Part shown: positions 16,688-24,275 of the stretch, in pieces
How the letters are laid out: each line of letters starts with the position of its first letter
Position numbering within the stretch: the stretch's first letter is position 1
Origin: a virus
Reading direction: 5' to 3' (one strand)
Virus record (IMG/VR): IMGVR_UViG_3300044980_000067
Location: 1-29,627 of that record
Length of the DNA: 29,627 bases
The notes under the pieces: model-generated
The model's database searches: none
What the model saw: only the letters and a program-made list of their open reading frames with translations
Told to the model about the DNA's origin: nothing
Program-made: the position numbers and the translations under genes

Positions 16688-16820
16688 GTTGCTATTAGAG
16701 AACGTGAACGTTGATGATAATGAAGTGATACAGAATATTGTATTAGCGACAAAGAATAAACCGAGCGCGCCAACCGAACCGTTTGCTAAACACTTTCACT
16801 TACCAAATATGGATGACTAA
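16569..16820 (+). CDS. Small hypothetical protein (83 aa)
   Basis: ATG with ribosome site CAGGAGAAATTAC. Lys/Arg/Gln-rich helical first half (MSRRQAKLLWNSLTPQQKAQ, MNEMLAKLNRGELLLENVN), then an acidic link and a Pro/Lys/His tail. It starts inside the 105-codon gene (119-base overlap). It ends the plus-strand cassette and is followed by a perfect hairpin. Function unknown. Confidence 0.6.
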   Translation: MKSIADPKMSRRQAKLLWNSLTPQQKAQMNEMLAKLNRGELLLENVNVDDNEVIQNIVLATKNKPSAPTEPFAKHFHLPNMDD

Positions 16821-16829
16821 CTACCAATA

Positions 16830-16858
16830 ACCTACCAATTCGCGCTGAATTGGTAGGT
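16830..16858. terminator. Perfect 11-bp hairpin between converging genes
   Basis: ACCTACCAATT pairs with AATTGGTAGGT around CGCGCTG. No T-run on either side, so it is not a classical terminator, but it lies exactly where the plus-strand cassette and the minus-strand micro-gene run meet and could work in both directions. A partial copy (CTACCAAT) precedes it at 16821. Confidence 0.55.
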
Positions 16859-16865
16859 CTATCGA

Positions 16866-16949
16866 TTACTTACAATCCTTTTTCTTCTTTGGCATTTCTT
16901 TCTCTTTCTTCTTGTCTTTCATTTTGTCTTTCATGTGATCTTTAGCCAT
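16866..16949 (-). CDS. Lysine-rich micro-protein (27 aa)
   Basis: TAATG overlap with the upstream gene and ribosome site AAGGAACACCGATA. Thirteen of 27 residues are Lys (start MAKDHMKDKMKDKKKEK). It could bind nucleic acid or an acidic capsid partner. It is too short for homology reasoning; the coupling and ribosome site are the only support. Last of the nine-gene minus-strand group. Confidence 0.45.
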   Translation of the reverse strand: MAKDHMKDKMKDKKKEKEMPKKKKDCK

Positions 16950-17209
16950 TATCGGTGTTCCTTATGTCGGTGGGTTGATGAATGAGATTTATGTTTCTTG
17001 TGTTCGCCAGCTTCACTATAAGCAATGGCGACTGCTTGTTTTTGAGGTTTTCCAGCATGCATTTCTGTTTCTACATTTTCACTAAAACCTTTTTCAGTCT
17101 TAGCTTTCTTTCCAGTATTCAGTGGCATTTCTTTATGCTCCTTAATCATCGAATAAGCAGGATTGCGTTGCTTAGACATTAATGGAATATCAGAGGCTAG
17201 TCTAGGCAT
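16949..17209 (-). CDS. Small basic protein with QAVAIAYSEAG motif (86 aa)
   Basis: ATG at 17209, two bases after the stop of the upstream 48-codon gene, with TTGGGAATCTAAC before it; an in-frame start at 17260 would overlap that gene. The middle, KGFSENVETEMHAGKPQKQA followed by VAIAYSEAG, resembles a short motif found in many small basic phage proteins (DUF6496-like from memory). The tail is His/Lys-rich (HKKHKSHSSTHRHKEHR). Role unknown; basic tails suggest DNA or capsid contact. Confidence 0.62.
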   Translation of the reverse strand: MPRLASDIPLMSKQRNPAYSMIKEHKEMPLNTGKKAKTEKGFSENVETEMHAGKPQKQAVAIAYSEAGEHKKHKSHSSTHRHKEHR

Positions 17210-17210
17210 G

Positions 17211-17357
17211 TTAGATTCCCAACGCCTGTAATGTAGAAATAGCCGCCTGTAAATCAGCAACTACTTTGTTTTGAGCTAATGCTGGATCAAGTGTGGTTAA
17301 TAGTGAAATGATCGAGTTCAAACTCATGATGATGATATCAATCTCTGCTTTATTCAT
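17211..17357 (-). CDS. Helical micro-protein (48 aa)
   Basis: ATG with ribosome site TTGGAGTAACCAA. The product is an amphipathic helix pair rich in Ile, Leu and Ala (MNKAEIDIIIMSLNSIISLL, then AQNKVVADLQAAISTLQALG), suited to coiled-coil assembly. Four bases separate it from the upstream stop and one from the next start. No family recognised. Confidence 0.55.
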   Translation of the reverse strand: MNKAEIDIIIMSLNSIISLLTTLDPALAQNKVVADLQAAISTLQALGI

Positions 17358-17361
17358 TTGG

Positions 17362-17520
17362 TTACTCCAAAATATCACAAGAAGAACTTACTAATACTAT
17401 TTCATAAGCGCAACCAGTACAAACCGCTACGAAATTAGGCTGAATATGAAAGGTTTCACTTCCACATCTAGTGCATTCCAATATTTCACAAGGCACTTTT
17501 AATGGAACAACATTGCCCAT
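17362..17520 (-). CDS. Zinc-ribbon micro-protein (52 aa)
   Basis: TAATG overlap with the upstream gene and AAGGAGTTTCGTTA in front. Two CxxC pairs, C16-TR-C19 and C34-TG-C37, about 15 residues apart, form a small zinc ribbon (LECTRCGSETFHI ... VAVCTGCAYEIVL). Extra Cys at 11 and 48. Possibly a nucleic-acid or protein-binding adaptor. Confidence 0.6.
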   Translation of the reverse strand: MGNVVPLKVPCEILECTRCGSETFHIQPNFVAVCTGCAYEIVLVSSSCDILE

Positions 17521-17750
17521 TAACGAAACTCCTTATGCCTATGTTTAGGATGTCTCTCACCACTCATCCGCAACTCTCGCTTATTACTCTCCATCGTAGG
17601 ATTAGCTGGATAACCTGGCGTTACATCTACATCTTTCTGCGGCATCTTATCCTTACCGAATTGTTTACCAGTAGATGGCAAACCTTTACCGTCTCTAACT
17701 TCTTTCGGACCAGTCTCATAAGCCACCTTGGTGGAATCGCGTTCGTTCAT
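17520..17750 (-). CDS. Small charged hypothetical protein (76 aa)
   Basis: ATG two bases after the upstream stop. Hydrophilic, Lys/Glu/Pro/Gly-rich, probably disordered (VRDGKGLPSTGKQFGKDK), with a basic His-rich end HPKHRHKEFR. This end resembles that of the 86-codon gene downstream (HRHKEHR); in both, the last codons (CATAAGGA...) also supply the next gene's ribosome site. Function unknown. Confidence 0.55.
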   Translation of the reverse strand: MNERDSTKVAYETGPKEVRDGKGLPSTGKQFGKDKMPQKDVDVTPGYPANPTMESNKRELRMSGERHPKHRHKEFR

Positions 17751-17752
17751 GA

Positions 17753-17917
17753 CTATTTACCTTTCATACCAGATTGATCAAACTGATTATTGCGGCGCAT
17801 TTCATACTCATTCTGAAATGGCTCGTCATAACATGGTTGTGGCTGACTCTGACCTCCAACGCGATCGGTCATTTCTTCATAGCAACATTCGTCATAATCA
17901 TAGCCGTTCTTTTTCAT
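17753..17917 (-). CDS. Small acidic hypothetical protein (54 aa)
   Basis: ATG at 17917 with TTGGGAGAATCTAATC before it; an in-frame codon at 17941 has no ribosome site. The product is rich in Tyr, Asp, Glu, Gln and Asn, with a CC pair (YDECCYEEM) and a third Cys. No fold recognised. It starts two bases after the upstream stop. Confidence 0.5.
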   Translation of the reverse strand: MKKNGYDYDECCYEEMTDRVGGQSQPQPCYDEPFQNEYEMRRNNQFDQSGMKGK

Positions 17918-17919
17918 GA

Positions 17920-18075
17920 TTAGATTCTCCCAAAAATACAATCTTCTTTAGGTGCTGGTTTGTTCATTTTAACTTCTTGCTGAACATAAGCGCCTGTATT
18001 GCAAACATGATTAATTCGCGCATCCCCTTCTTTCTTTTCCTTTGGTGCATTGCCATTATCTGCTGGTAGTGCCAT
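17920..18075 (-). CDS. Small hypothetical protein (51 aa)
   Basis: The ATG at 18075 is eight bases after GAAAGGAG; a second ATG at 18081 is too close to that site. Lys/Glu-rich head (APKEKKEGDARIN), two Cys (C25, C46). It begins inside the 57-codon gene (20-base overlap, other frame) and ends just before the next start. Function unknown. Confidence 0.48.
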   Translation of the reverse strand: MALPADNGNAPKEKKEGDARINHVCNTGAYVQQEVKMNKPAPKEDCIFGRI

Positions 18076-18229
18076 CGTCATTGCTCCTTTCAGATTCTAA
18101 AACATTTTCAATAATAGCCTTCAATGAAGTTTGCTCACCATGAAAATATGCCATATAGTCAACATTCTTATGAATAGCTAGTACTAACTCTTTATAATTT
18201 CTCTCTAATGCTTCAATCCTATCTTCCAT
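18056..18229 (-). CDS. Coiled-coil micro-protein (57 aa)
   Basis: ATG at 18229, overlapping the end of the previous small gene by 11 bases. One long amphipathic helix is likely (MEDRIEALERNYKELVLAIH, then SLKAIIENVLESE) with heptad-like Leu/Ile. Only a weak GAGAAAAG ribosome site is seen; translation could depend on coupling with the upstream gene. Function unknown. Confidence 0.48.
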   Translation of the reverse strand: MEDRIEALERNYKELVLAIHKNVDYMAYFHGEQTSLKAIIENVLESERSNDDGTTSR

Positions 18230-18347
18230 CGTAATCGCTTTTCTCTTTTGACCTGCCGCCTTCAGTTATGAATTTAACATAACTCCCATTAACCGTTCTC
18301 ATATGAGAATGCGGCCTCATCAATGGATAATTATGCTCACATTCCAT
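18219..18347 (-). CDS. Micro-protein after scaffold (42 aa)
   Basis: ATG 14 bases after the scaffold stop, with only a weak GCGAGA before it. Basic, His-rich product (MECEHNYPLMRPHSHMRTVN ...). The frame is kept open to an overlap with the next small gene, which is the main support. It could equally be untranslated spacer. Confidence 0.35.
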   Translation of the reverse strand: MECEHNYPLMRPHSHMRTVNGSYVKFITEGGRSKEKSDYDGR

Positions 18348-18360
18348 ATTCTCGCACAAC

Positions 18361-19236
18361 CTATCGCTTGTTTCCGATGAACTTTGTCTTTTCATGTTGT
18401 TTAATCAATGCATCCAAATTAGGTCTATCAGATGTACGGTTAACCGGTACATCACCTTTAACAGCTTCTAATGGCTTAGCCGCCTTCGTTGCAGCGTTTC
18501 GCGTCTTAACCATACGTTCATGCAACCTACCAACCTCTGCCGCTTGTGTATAAGGATCAGAAATTTGCGCAATACGCGCCAATTCTTGAGGGTGCAGCTT
18601 TGCAGCACCATAAATAAACGCTGCTGGATTATCTAACCCACGCGTAGCCATCATCATATCGTTAGTGATCTTCTTTCCCTCTACCACCTTATGGAAATCC
18701 TGATACTTTGACATCCCTGTCGTGAACCTGGTTTCAAAATCTGCTTGTTTGGCGCGTTCTCTGTCTTGCCATTCTTGTTGACTTAACTTTTGTTGACGCT
18801 TTTCAATCGTTTTCTCAACAAATGCCTCTAATTGAGTCTCCCAAGTCTCCTCACTATTAGGATCGGGCGTAAAATCCTTAGCTGCTTGCTGCGTTTGTTG
18901 TTGAGGCATCTCTGCAAACTTGCCACGCGCTAAACGCTCACGAATCCGTTGGTTAACTTCTTCTTCGGTGTACATTCGCGGCTTTTCTATTGGATTACCA
19001 TATTCATCAATAGGGGAATCACTAGCCTCAGTTGGGGTTTCTACTGGTTCTGGTGCCTCTGGTTCAATCGCTTCAATCTCTGGTGCAATTGGTGCGGCTA
19101 ATTCAACCTCTGGCTTTGGATCAGCCGATATTGAACTTATCTCTGGATCGGCTGGCTGTGGTGGAATCGTTTCATTGGCTAGCATTGCTTGTTCACGTGG
19201 TACTAATATCGCATCAACATTGTGTACTTCACTCAT
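18361..19236 (-). CDS. Scaffolding protein, P22 gp8-like (291 aa)
   Basis: ATG with AAGGATGAATAAGT. Length is near P22 gp8 (303 aa). The first 90 residues are acidic and Pro/Ala/Glu-rich, probably disordered; then long charged helices (MYTEEEVNQRIRERLARGKF; EAFVEKTIEKRQQKLSQQEW). The region NPAAFIYGAAKLHPQELARI, then YTQAAEVGRLHERM, is characteristic of P22-type scaffolds. A basic C-terminal helix (about 255-291) fits the coat-binding hook. It directs coat assembly round the portal and leaves before DNA packaging. It directly follows portal. Confidence 0.78.
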   Translation of the reverse strand: MSEVHNVDAILVPREQAMLANETIPPQPADPEISSISADPKPEVELAAPIAPEIEAIEPEAPEPVETPTEASDSPIDEYGNPIEKPRMYTEEEVNQRIRERLARGKFAEMPQQQTQQAAKDFTPDPNSEETWETQLEAFVEKTIEKRQQKLSQQEWQDRERAKQADFETRFTTGMSKYQDFHKVVEGKKITNDMMMATRGLDNPAAFIYGAAKLHPQELARIAQISDPYTQAAEVGRLHERMVKTRNAATKAAKPLEAVKGDVPVNRTSDRPNLDALIKQHEKTKFIGNKR

Positions 19237-19248
19237 ACTTATTCATCC

Positions 19249-21426
19249 TTAAGTTGTTCGACTCTCTGTTTTTGATTTATGCATTAATTCTTTGTGATGC
19301 ATCTCTTTCTCATGTTGCAATTGACTAGAATGCGTCAACAACTTAATCAAGTTTTGTGATTGACTAATATTGAGATCAGCTTCTAATCGTTGTGTTTCAG
19401 CTTGATACCTTAGAATTGATTCTTGTAACTGTGCGGCTGCTTCTTCTTTCTCCGCTTCAATCTTTTGCATCTCAATTGACATCTCGTGATTCGATTCTAA
19501 CGCTTTCAATTGCAATTCTTTCTGTTTGCGGTCTAAATCCATCATCTTAATTTGCGTTTCTTGTTGCGCTGCTTGAGCCTTTTGCTGTATCTCTTGCTGC
19601 TTTAGCTGAACTAACATAGCATCAGGCGATGGCTGTGGCGGCTTAGGTGGCAATGGCTTACCAGTCTTACCAGCTTCAATGATTTCAGGTGGCACTAATG
19701 TCCTTAAACGATTACGTAACTCCAAATTATTATCCAGCGGCAGATTCTCGGCATATAAGTCTGCGATCATTGGAAATACTTGGCCAGACTTATCAGCTTG
19801 AAGAACCAATTGTAATGACTGCAATGCTTCTGTTTTTTGACCTTCGTAACTTGGACCAGGTTTTAATCGTATCTTATATCGACCCTGAGTCATATCATTT
19901 TCAACATTTAAACCGTACTCATCGCTAGGCTTATTGATGGATATTGGCTGGCTTTCACTGTCTGGCATCGTCAACATTAACAATCGCTGCGTGTCATACA
20001 CATTTGGGATCATCTCATCGATAATCTCGCCGCCAACCGCAATTGCAATATTAAGCGAGTTATACGGTACGTAAGTATTTTTAGTACCACGCTGCGTGCG
20101 CGCATCAATAGCAGTTCCTGAAACCTCATTGCCAAGCTCTCCTAGTTGCGTGTTATACATGCCTGTACCGCTCTGTAAATCCATGAGCGTGCGTTCATAT
20201 TGCTGCGTGAGTGATGCTGATAATTCGGGTGGATGTAATGGTTCGGGCTTAGCGCCACTCGGTGTTTCATCATAGACCAAAGCTCCACGCACCACTGAGG
20301 GATCACGCCACTGCTGTGCAGTATCAGACGCTGACACGCACTTCCTTGGTGCCATAAACTGATCATAACGTGATACCTTCATGATGTACGCACTTTGGGT
20401 AGCCAAATAGTTTAAATAACGTTGAGCATCTTTGACATCTTTAAAGAATGAGCGCGTGATTTGCTGACCTTGCTTAGTGTAATAACTCTTTTGATCAACA
20501 AATATAATAGGCAATTGCTCACTGGGGAATTCTGTTTCTTCCAATACATAATCACCAGCAATTTGGCGATGGATTATTTTATATCGCACCGTTTCACGGG
20601 TTTCCAATATTGTAACAGGCTCACCGTTATAGATAGCAATTCTCTTACCATCAATATTAATCTTTTCTAATCTTTTAAATTCTTCACTATCAATTACAGA
20701 GCCTTGTTGATCAGAAAGCTTATATATTTTGACTTTCTTGGCCACTCTTTCGAAATCATCAATCTGCGTAATGGAGTCATCGTCCGCAAACGCCATCGTT
20801 GAATCTTCTGTGATCGAACTCGTACCAATGTCTTGCTCAACTTTTTTTCCATATTTATCTCTAAACTTCTTTCTGGACATTCTTGTTTGAAAACCAGCGT
20901 ACATCCCATCCGTTTTACACAATGTAGTAGCTGATATGTCCCAATAACATTTATTCGGATCGCTGAATGAACCAATTTTAATATCAAGATTGAATGCATC
21001 TCTACCATTATTAGCTGCATAATCAGTATAAATACGATATGCACCATAACCACCAACAATTGCTTGCCAAAATGCTACTTGATAGACGGTTTTAGCATCA
21101 GAATTGAGCGTAATCTGCTTAATCAATGCCGCTCTAACCTCTGCGGTCTTAACTGGCACTTGCTCATCAGGAAGAATCTGCAAATTAGGGGTATTTTGCA
21201 TTTGATCACCCAGTAAATGGTTCATCAAAACGCCAAGCTTATTGAATGTGAGAGGTACTTTGTTATAGCGCTCGAATAGTTTGGACTCATCCTCTCGCCA
21301 CTGGTCGCCCATGATGAAATCAACCCAATCATAATAATACGAACGGTTAATGGTCCAGTATTTGTTCCATTTGTCTACACGGTCGCGGATGGTGGTACAG
21401 ATTTCGGGGTCTTTGGTGACTGCCAT
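19249..21426 (-). CDS. Portal protein, P22 gp1-like (725 aa)
   Basis: ATG at 21426 with AGCAGGCAGCAC; a TTG at 21444 is less likely. Length equals the 725 residues of P22 gp1. N-terminus WNKYWTINRSYYYDWVDFIM, then GDQWREDE, VPLTFNKLGVLMNHLLGDQ, and the central SGTGMYNTQLGELGNEVSG fit this portal family. The C-terminal 120 residues are Gln/Lys/Glu-rich helices (QLKQQEIQQKAQAAQQETQI ...), matching the long helical barrel of P22 portal that reaches into the head. The dodecamer forms the DNA channel and terminase dock. Confidence 0.87.
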   Translation of the reverse strand: MAVTKDPEICTTIRDRVDKWNKYWTINRSYYYDWVDFIMGDQWREDESKLFERYNKVPLTFNKLGVLMNHLLGDQMQNTPNLQILPDEQVPVKTAEVRAALIKQITLNSDAKTVYQVAFWQAIVGGYGAYRIYTDYAANNGRDAFNLDIKIGSFSDPNKCYWDISATTLCKTDGMYAGFQTRMSRKKFRDKYGKKVEQDIGTSSITEDSTMAFADDDSITQIDDFERVAKKVKIYKLSDQQGSVIDSEEFKRLEKINIDGKRIAIYNGEPVTILETRETVRYKIIHRQIAGDYVLEETEFPSEQLPIIFVDQKSYYTKQGQQITRSFFKDVKDAQRYLNYLATQSAYIMKVSRYDQFMAPRKCVSASDTAQQWRDPSVVRGALVYDETPSGAKPEPLHPPELSASLTQQYERTLMDLQSGTGMYNTQLGELGNEVSGTAIDARTQRGTKNTYVPYNSLNIAIAVGGEIIDEMIPNVYDTQRLLMLTMPDSESQPISINKPSDEYGLNVENDMTQGRYKIRLKPGPSYEGQKTEALQSLQLVLQADKSGQVFPMIADLYAENLPLDNNLELRNRLRTLVPPEIIEAGKTGKPLPPKPPQPSPDAMLVQLKQQEIQQKAQAAQQETQIKMMDLDRKQKELQLKALESNHEMSIEMQKIEAEKEEAAAQLQESILRYQAETQRLEADLNISQSQNLIKLLTHSSQLQHEKEMHHKELMHKSKTESRTT

Positions 21427-21459
21427 GTGCTGCCTGCTTAGCAATGCGAAGAATAATGA

Positions 21460-22227
21460 CTAATAGTTTATCAGTATTGACTTGATAAGTGCAAACATTG
21501 GAAACACAACTTGCGGTACAATTGCATTACCAAGCGCTTTTATTCTATTTCTGTCCAGTTTATCGGAAATCCCATCATCTTTTCACATAATGCTGGCGTT
21601 ATATTCGAGCCAGTCTCCAGCTTGCATAATCTTCCAAGCGTTAGGGATGAGTTTTTGCCATTGCGATTGTATTTCCTCCAAGTTCCACTCTTGGTTTTCT
21701 TGTAAATATCGTCTTTTCCAATAACGCTTCCCGATGTCGCCTCCGATGCTGTTACGGTGGGCAATAATCCATAACCGCTCGCGTCTGTGAGGCGCGCCTG
21801 AGGCACACGCTGGAATAAGATATGATTGGGTGCAATAACCCTCACTCTCCAAATCATCGAGAATGGAAGCAAGCGCCAATTCGACCATGCCAGGAACATT
21901 TTCTGAAATAATCCACCCAGGCCGACATTCTTTGACAACTCGGAATAATTCTGGCCATAGATATCTCTCATCATTTTTTCCCTTTTTCTTTCCTGCTGAA
22001 CTGAATGGCTGACATGGCATGCTAGCTGTTAATATATCGACACTATTTGTATATTTAAAATCATGAATATCATTGCTAATGAAAACATCTGGCCAATGCT
22101 TATTTAAAACCTTTTGACAAAATTTATCTTTCTCACAAAATGCTATCGTCTTAAATCCAGCCCATCTTGCAGCTAAAGCAAATCCACCAATCCCCGAGAA
22201 TAAATCAAGATGAGTTAACTCTCTCAC
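21460..22227 (-). pseudogene. Cytosine-5 DNA methyltransferase with in-frame TGA (214 + 40 codons)
   Basis: GTG start sharing a base with the TerL stop. Motifs in order: DLFSGIGGF (8-16, SAM binding), PCQPFSSAG (71-79, catalytic Cys72), SENVPGM (109-114, ENV), GAPHRRERLWIIAH (144-157). Codon 215 is TGA; beyond it the same frame continues for 40 codons with KDDGISDKLDRNRIKALGN and AIVPQVV, the family's last motif (X), then stops at TAG. TGA most simply comes from a CGA Arg codon. The +1 frame across the same DNA (to 21540) also reads as a methyltransferase-like end. The truncated 214-residue product lacks motif X and is probably inactive unless TGA is read through. Intact, it would methylate cytosine against host restriction. 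Confidence 0.75.
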
Positions 22228-23744
22228 TAGCGAAACATCCTGTCTTCACCAGCCCATTTTTGCGGAACCTCAATCGGCATGTAGCCACCACCTTGGCCAG
22301 CATACATCGTCAACATGAGCGCATCATTACCATCAGGACTTGGCATGCCTCTAGCTCTTAGATCATCCTTGGATTCAATTTGCAATTGCCCATTAGATGT
22401 AAACTTATATCCATAAGATGTCATTTCTCCATGAAGATCGTCTGAATCTGGAATTTGTACTGGCATTTCTTGCGTTAACCAATCACGCATTTCGCTATGT
22501 AATTCTGCGCGTAGATTCTTAAACTTCTCTTTCTCATTAGCAGAGCGTGCGACATTCACACCTTCTACGCATTCATAGCCCATCTCTTGCATTCTATCGA
22601 CTACGCCAGCACCAATACCAATACAGTCTACATATACTCTGTCTGGCTTTTCTTCAGTGATGATGCGTTTCAATCGTCCGCATATTTCCATCGTATTGTG
22701 ATTGCCAAACTTTTCTAGATTGTAAGCCAAACGCCCACGTCTGCGTATGATAGCCGTTCTGTCTCGATCACTCACTGCAACATCGACACCAATGATCAAT
22801 CGTCCTATTCCCTCTACATTAGCCTTGCGTGCGTTAATCACGTGCTTAGCATTGATAAACACATTAGCTACAGGATTAAGAAAAGCTTCACGCGCACTGA
22901 ATGGATATTCTTGCTTAAATTGCTCGTGAGCTGCGTCTATATCCTTGCTTAAGTCTGCAATCTTAATGCGCCTCCAAGATAGATGAGCATTCGTTAAACC
23001 ATCTTGGCTATATAGCTTTAATAGATACTCTTCCTCATCATTAGGCTGGAAACCTACAGCATCATGCGTATATTCATTTTGCCAATACCAAGGTACGAAT
23101 ATAGCTTGGTATTCACTTTCTCCAGACATTGCAGCGACCCAACGTTGATGAAAGTAATTGCCTATGCCATTGGCTGTCGATTCTAGGATAACTTCAGTTC
23201 CAGGCTCACTACTGATTGCTTGTAGAATGCCTTTTGCATGCTCTTCGGCGAATTGCCAAAATGCTACCTCTGATCCATGGAAGAGTTGAATTGTCTGACT
23301 CCGCCCAACAGACTTATTGCCAGCAGTACCAACAGAATAGCCGCTATCGAATTGACGAAAATAGAGTTCTTTAGCATTGGCAGTATCGGCAATAGGAACC
23401 AAACCAGGCTCCAAGTTATCGTAGAAGCGATTAGCCATAGTAAAAAGATTTTTAGTTGCCTCTTTATCATGTGTGAGAATAAATGCTTTTTTGCCACGGC
23501 CTGTCACCACCCTATGAAAATATCTAGCTTGAATGTACGTTGAACAACCTTGTTGTCTGCCCTTAAGAATGACTGCACGTATTTTACCAGTTTCACGTAA
23601 TTGCGTCTCTAAACGTAAATGAATGTATTCTTGAGCGCGATTCAATTCGAATGATTTAGGGTTGCCAGCTTTAGTGCGGATAGTGAGAAACTTAGGCGCA
23701 AACTTCTTGAGATCACGGAGGGTTTCTAGTTTACTTTCGTCCAT
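22227..23744 (-). CDS. Terminase large subunit (505 aa)
   Basis: ATG with AAGGACTTGAAAATAA. ATPase motor: Walker A-like KGRQQGCST (61-69), Walker B-like region TIQLFHGSEVAFW (151-163), coupling motif ESTANG (188-193). RNase H-like nuclease: LIIGVDVA with Asp321, VYVDCIGIGAG with Asp373, and MPSPDGNDAL with Asp471/Asp474 supplying the acidic metal site. The enzyme cuts concatemeric DNA and drives it through the portal. It lies between the small terminase/zinc-ribbon genes and the methyltransferase gene, with 14 bases of overlap with the preceding 53-codon gene. Confidence 0.92.
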   Translation of the reverse strand: MDESKLETLRDLKKFAPKFLTIRTKAGNPKSFELNRAQEYIHLRLETQLRETGKIRAVILKGRQQGCSTYIQARYFHRVVTGRGKKAFILTHDKEATKNLFTMANRFYDNLEPGLVPIADTANAKELYFRQFDSGYSVGTAGNKSVGRSQTIQLFHGSEVAFWQFAEEHAKGILQAISSEPGTEVILESTANGIGNYFHQRWVAAMSGESEYQAIFVPWYWQNEYTHDAVGFQPNDEEEYLLKLYSQDGLTNAHLSWRRIKIADLSKDIDAAHEQFKQEYPFSAREAFLNPVANVFINAKHVINARKANVEGIGRLIIGVDVAVSDRDRTAIIRRRGRLAYNLEKFGNHNTMEICGRLKRIITEEKPDRVYVDCIGIGAGVVDRMQEMGYECVEGVNVARSANEKEKFKNLRAELHSEMRDWLTQEMPVQIPDSDDLHGEMTSYGYKFTSNGQLQIESKDDLRARGMPSPDGNDALMLTMYAGQGGGYMPIEVPQKWAGEDRMFR

Positions 23745-23892
23745 TTATTTTCAAGTCCTTTTTATTTTGAACCTCTAAAGCTATATCAATGTGGCAAGCA
23801 TAAAATCCCAAAATAATCCACCGTTCATCGTCTAGCTTAGTCCATCCTTTAGATTGCAAATACTTTTCTTTTTCTAGTTTTGATTCATCCAT
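23731..23892 (-). CDS. Small protein with TerL-like N-terminus (53 aa)
   Basis: ATG overlaps the end of the zinc-ribbon gene (ATGGATGA), and the stop lies inside the start of TerL (14-base overlap). The product (MDESKLEKEKYLQSKGWTKL, then WIILGFYACHIDIALEVQ) is compact with two Trp and a hydrophobic centre. Its first seven residues, MDESKLE, are identical to those of TerL, suggesting a local duplication. Function unknown; it may mainly couple TerL translation. Confidence 0.55.
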   Translation of the reverse strand: MDESKLEKEKYLQSKGWTKLDDERWIILGFYACHIDIALEVQNKKDLKINGRK

Positions 23893-24274
23893 TGGTCTCT
23901 AGTGCCTTTTGCTTTTCTGCCCATTTATCCTCACATATTTTACAATAATATATTTCACCATGCATGCAAGATGATCGATGCCAAGCGAGCGATGAATTAT
24001 TTATAAAATACTCCAGCGTTTTATCTTCTCCGTCATGTCGTTCATTCCATTTGTTTTCTGTGTACGGCTTTGAAGAATAAGAACCAGACTTGCTTCTGCA
24101 TCTTTTACACGAAACTGTATAAAATGTATAAACAGGCTCTTCCCAATATGTTAATTTTGGCCGCCCTCCACAAAAAGGACAGGGCTTAAGCTCACTTTCA
24201 GGCTCTGCGATTTTCACTTCACTGCACAAACATGATGGGCATTCAGGGTGATATTTTAAACGATTTTTGCTCAT
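23885..24274 (-). CDS. Lar-like zinc-ribbon protein, two or three ribbons (129 aa)
   Basis: ATG at 24274, one base after the previous stop; a GTG at 24283 is an alternative. The central part, LKPCPFCGGRPKLTYWEEPV, then VSCKRCRSKSG, ending ENKWNERH, matches the Lar restriction-alleviation zinc-ribbon pattern (CPFCG ... CxxC ... WNxR). A CPSC pair near the start and CKIC near the end suggest further zinc sites. Lar of the E. coli Rac prophage reduces type I restriction; many phage proteins with this ribbon are untested. Neighbouring another Lar-like gene and a methyltransferase gene supports an anti-restriction role, by inference. Confidence 0.68.
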   Translation of the reverse strand: MSKNRLKYHPECPSCLCSEVKIAEPESELKPCPFCGGRPKLTYWEEPVYTFYTVSCKRCRSKSGSYSSKPYTENKWNERHDGEDKTLEYFINNSSLAWHRSSCMHGEIYYCKICEDKWAEKQKALETNG

Positions 24275-24275
24275 G

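Noticed and set aside
18920-19328. Plus-strand frames across the scaffold gene
   Set aside because: They mirror the Pro/Ala/Glu-rich codons of scaffold on the other strand; no ribosome site or coherent product.
20142-21059. Extra frames within the portal gene
   Set aside because: Low-quality products with no start signals, lying inside portal coding sequence.
21583-21585. TGA reassigned to an amino acid in this phage (genetic code change)
   Set aside because: TGA ends several other genes here, including TerS (24501) and the 129-residue zinc-ribbon gene (23885), and the long virion genes have no in-frame TGA. A point change or local suppression explains the methyltransferase gene better.
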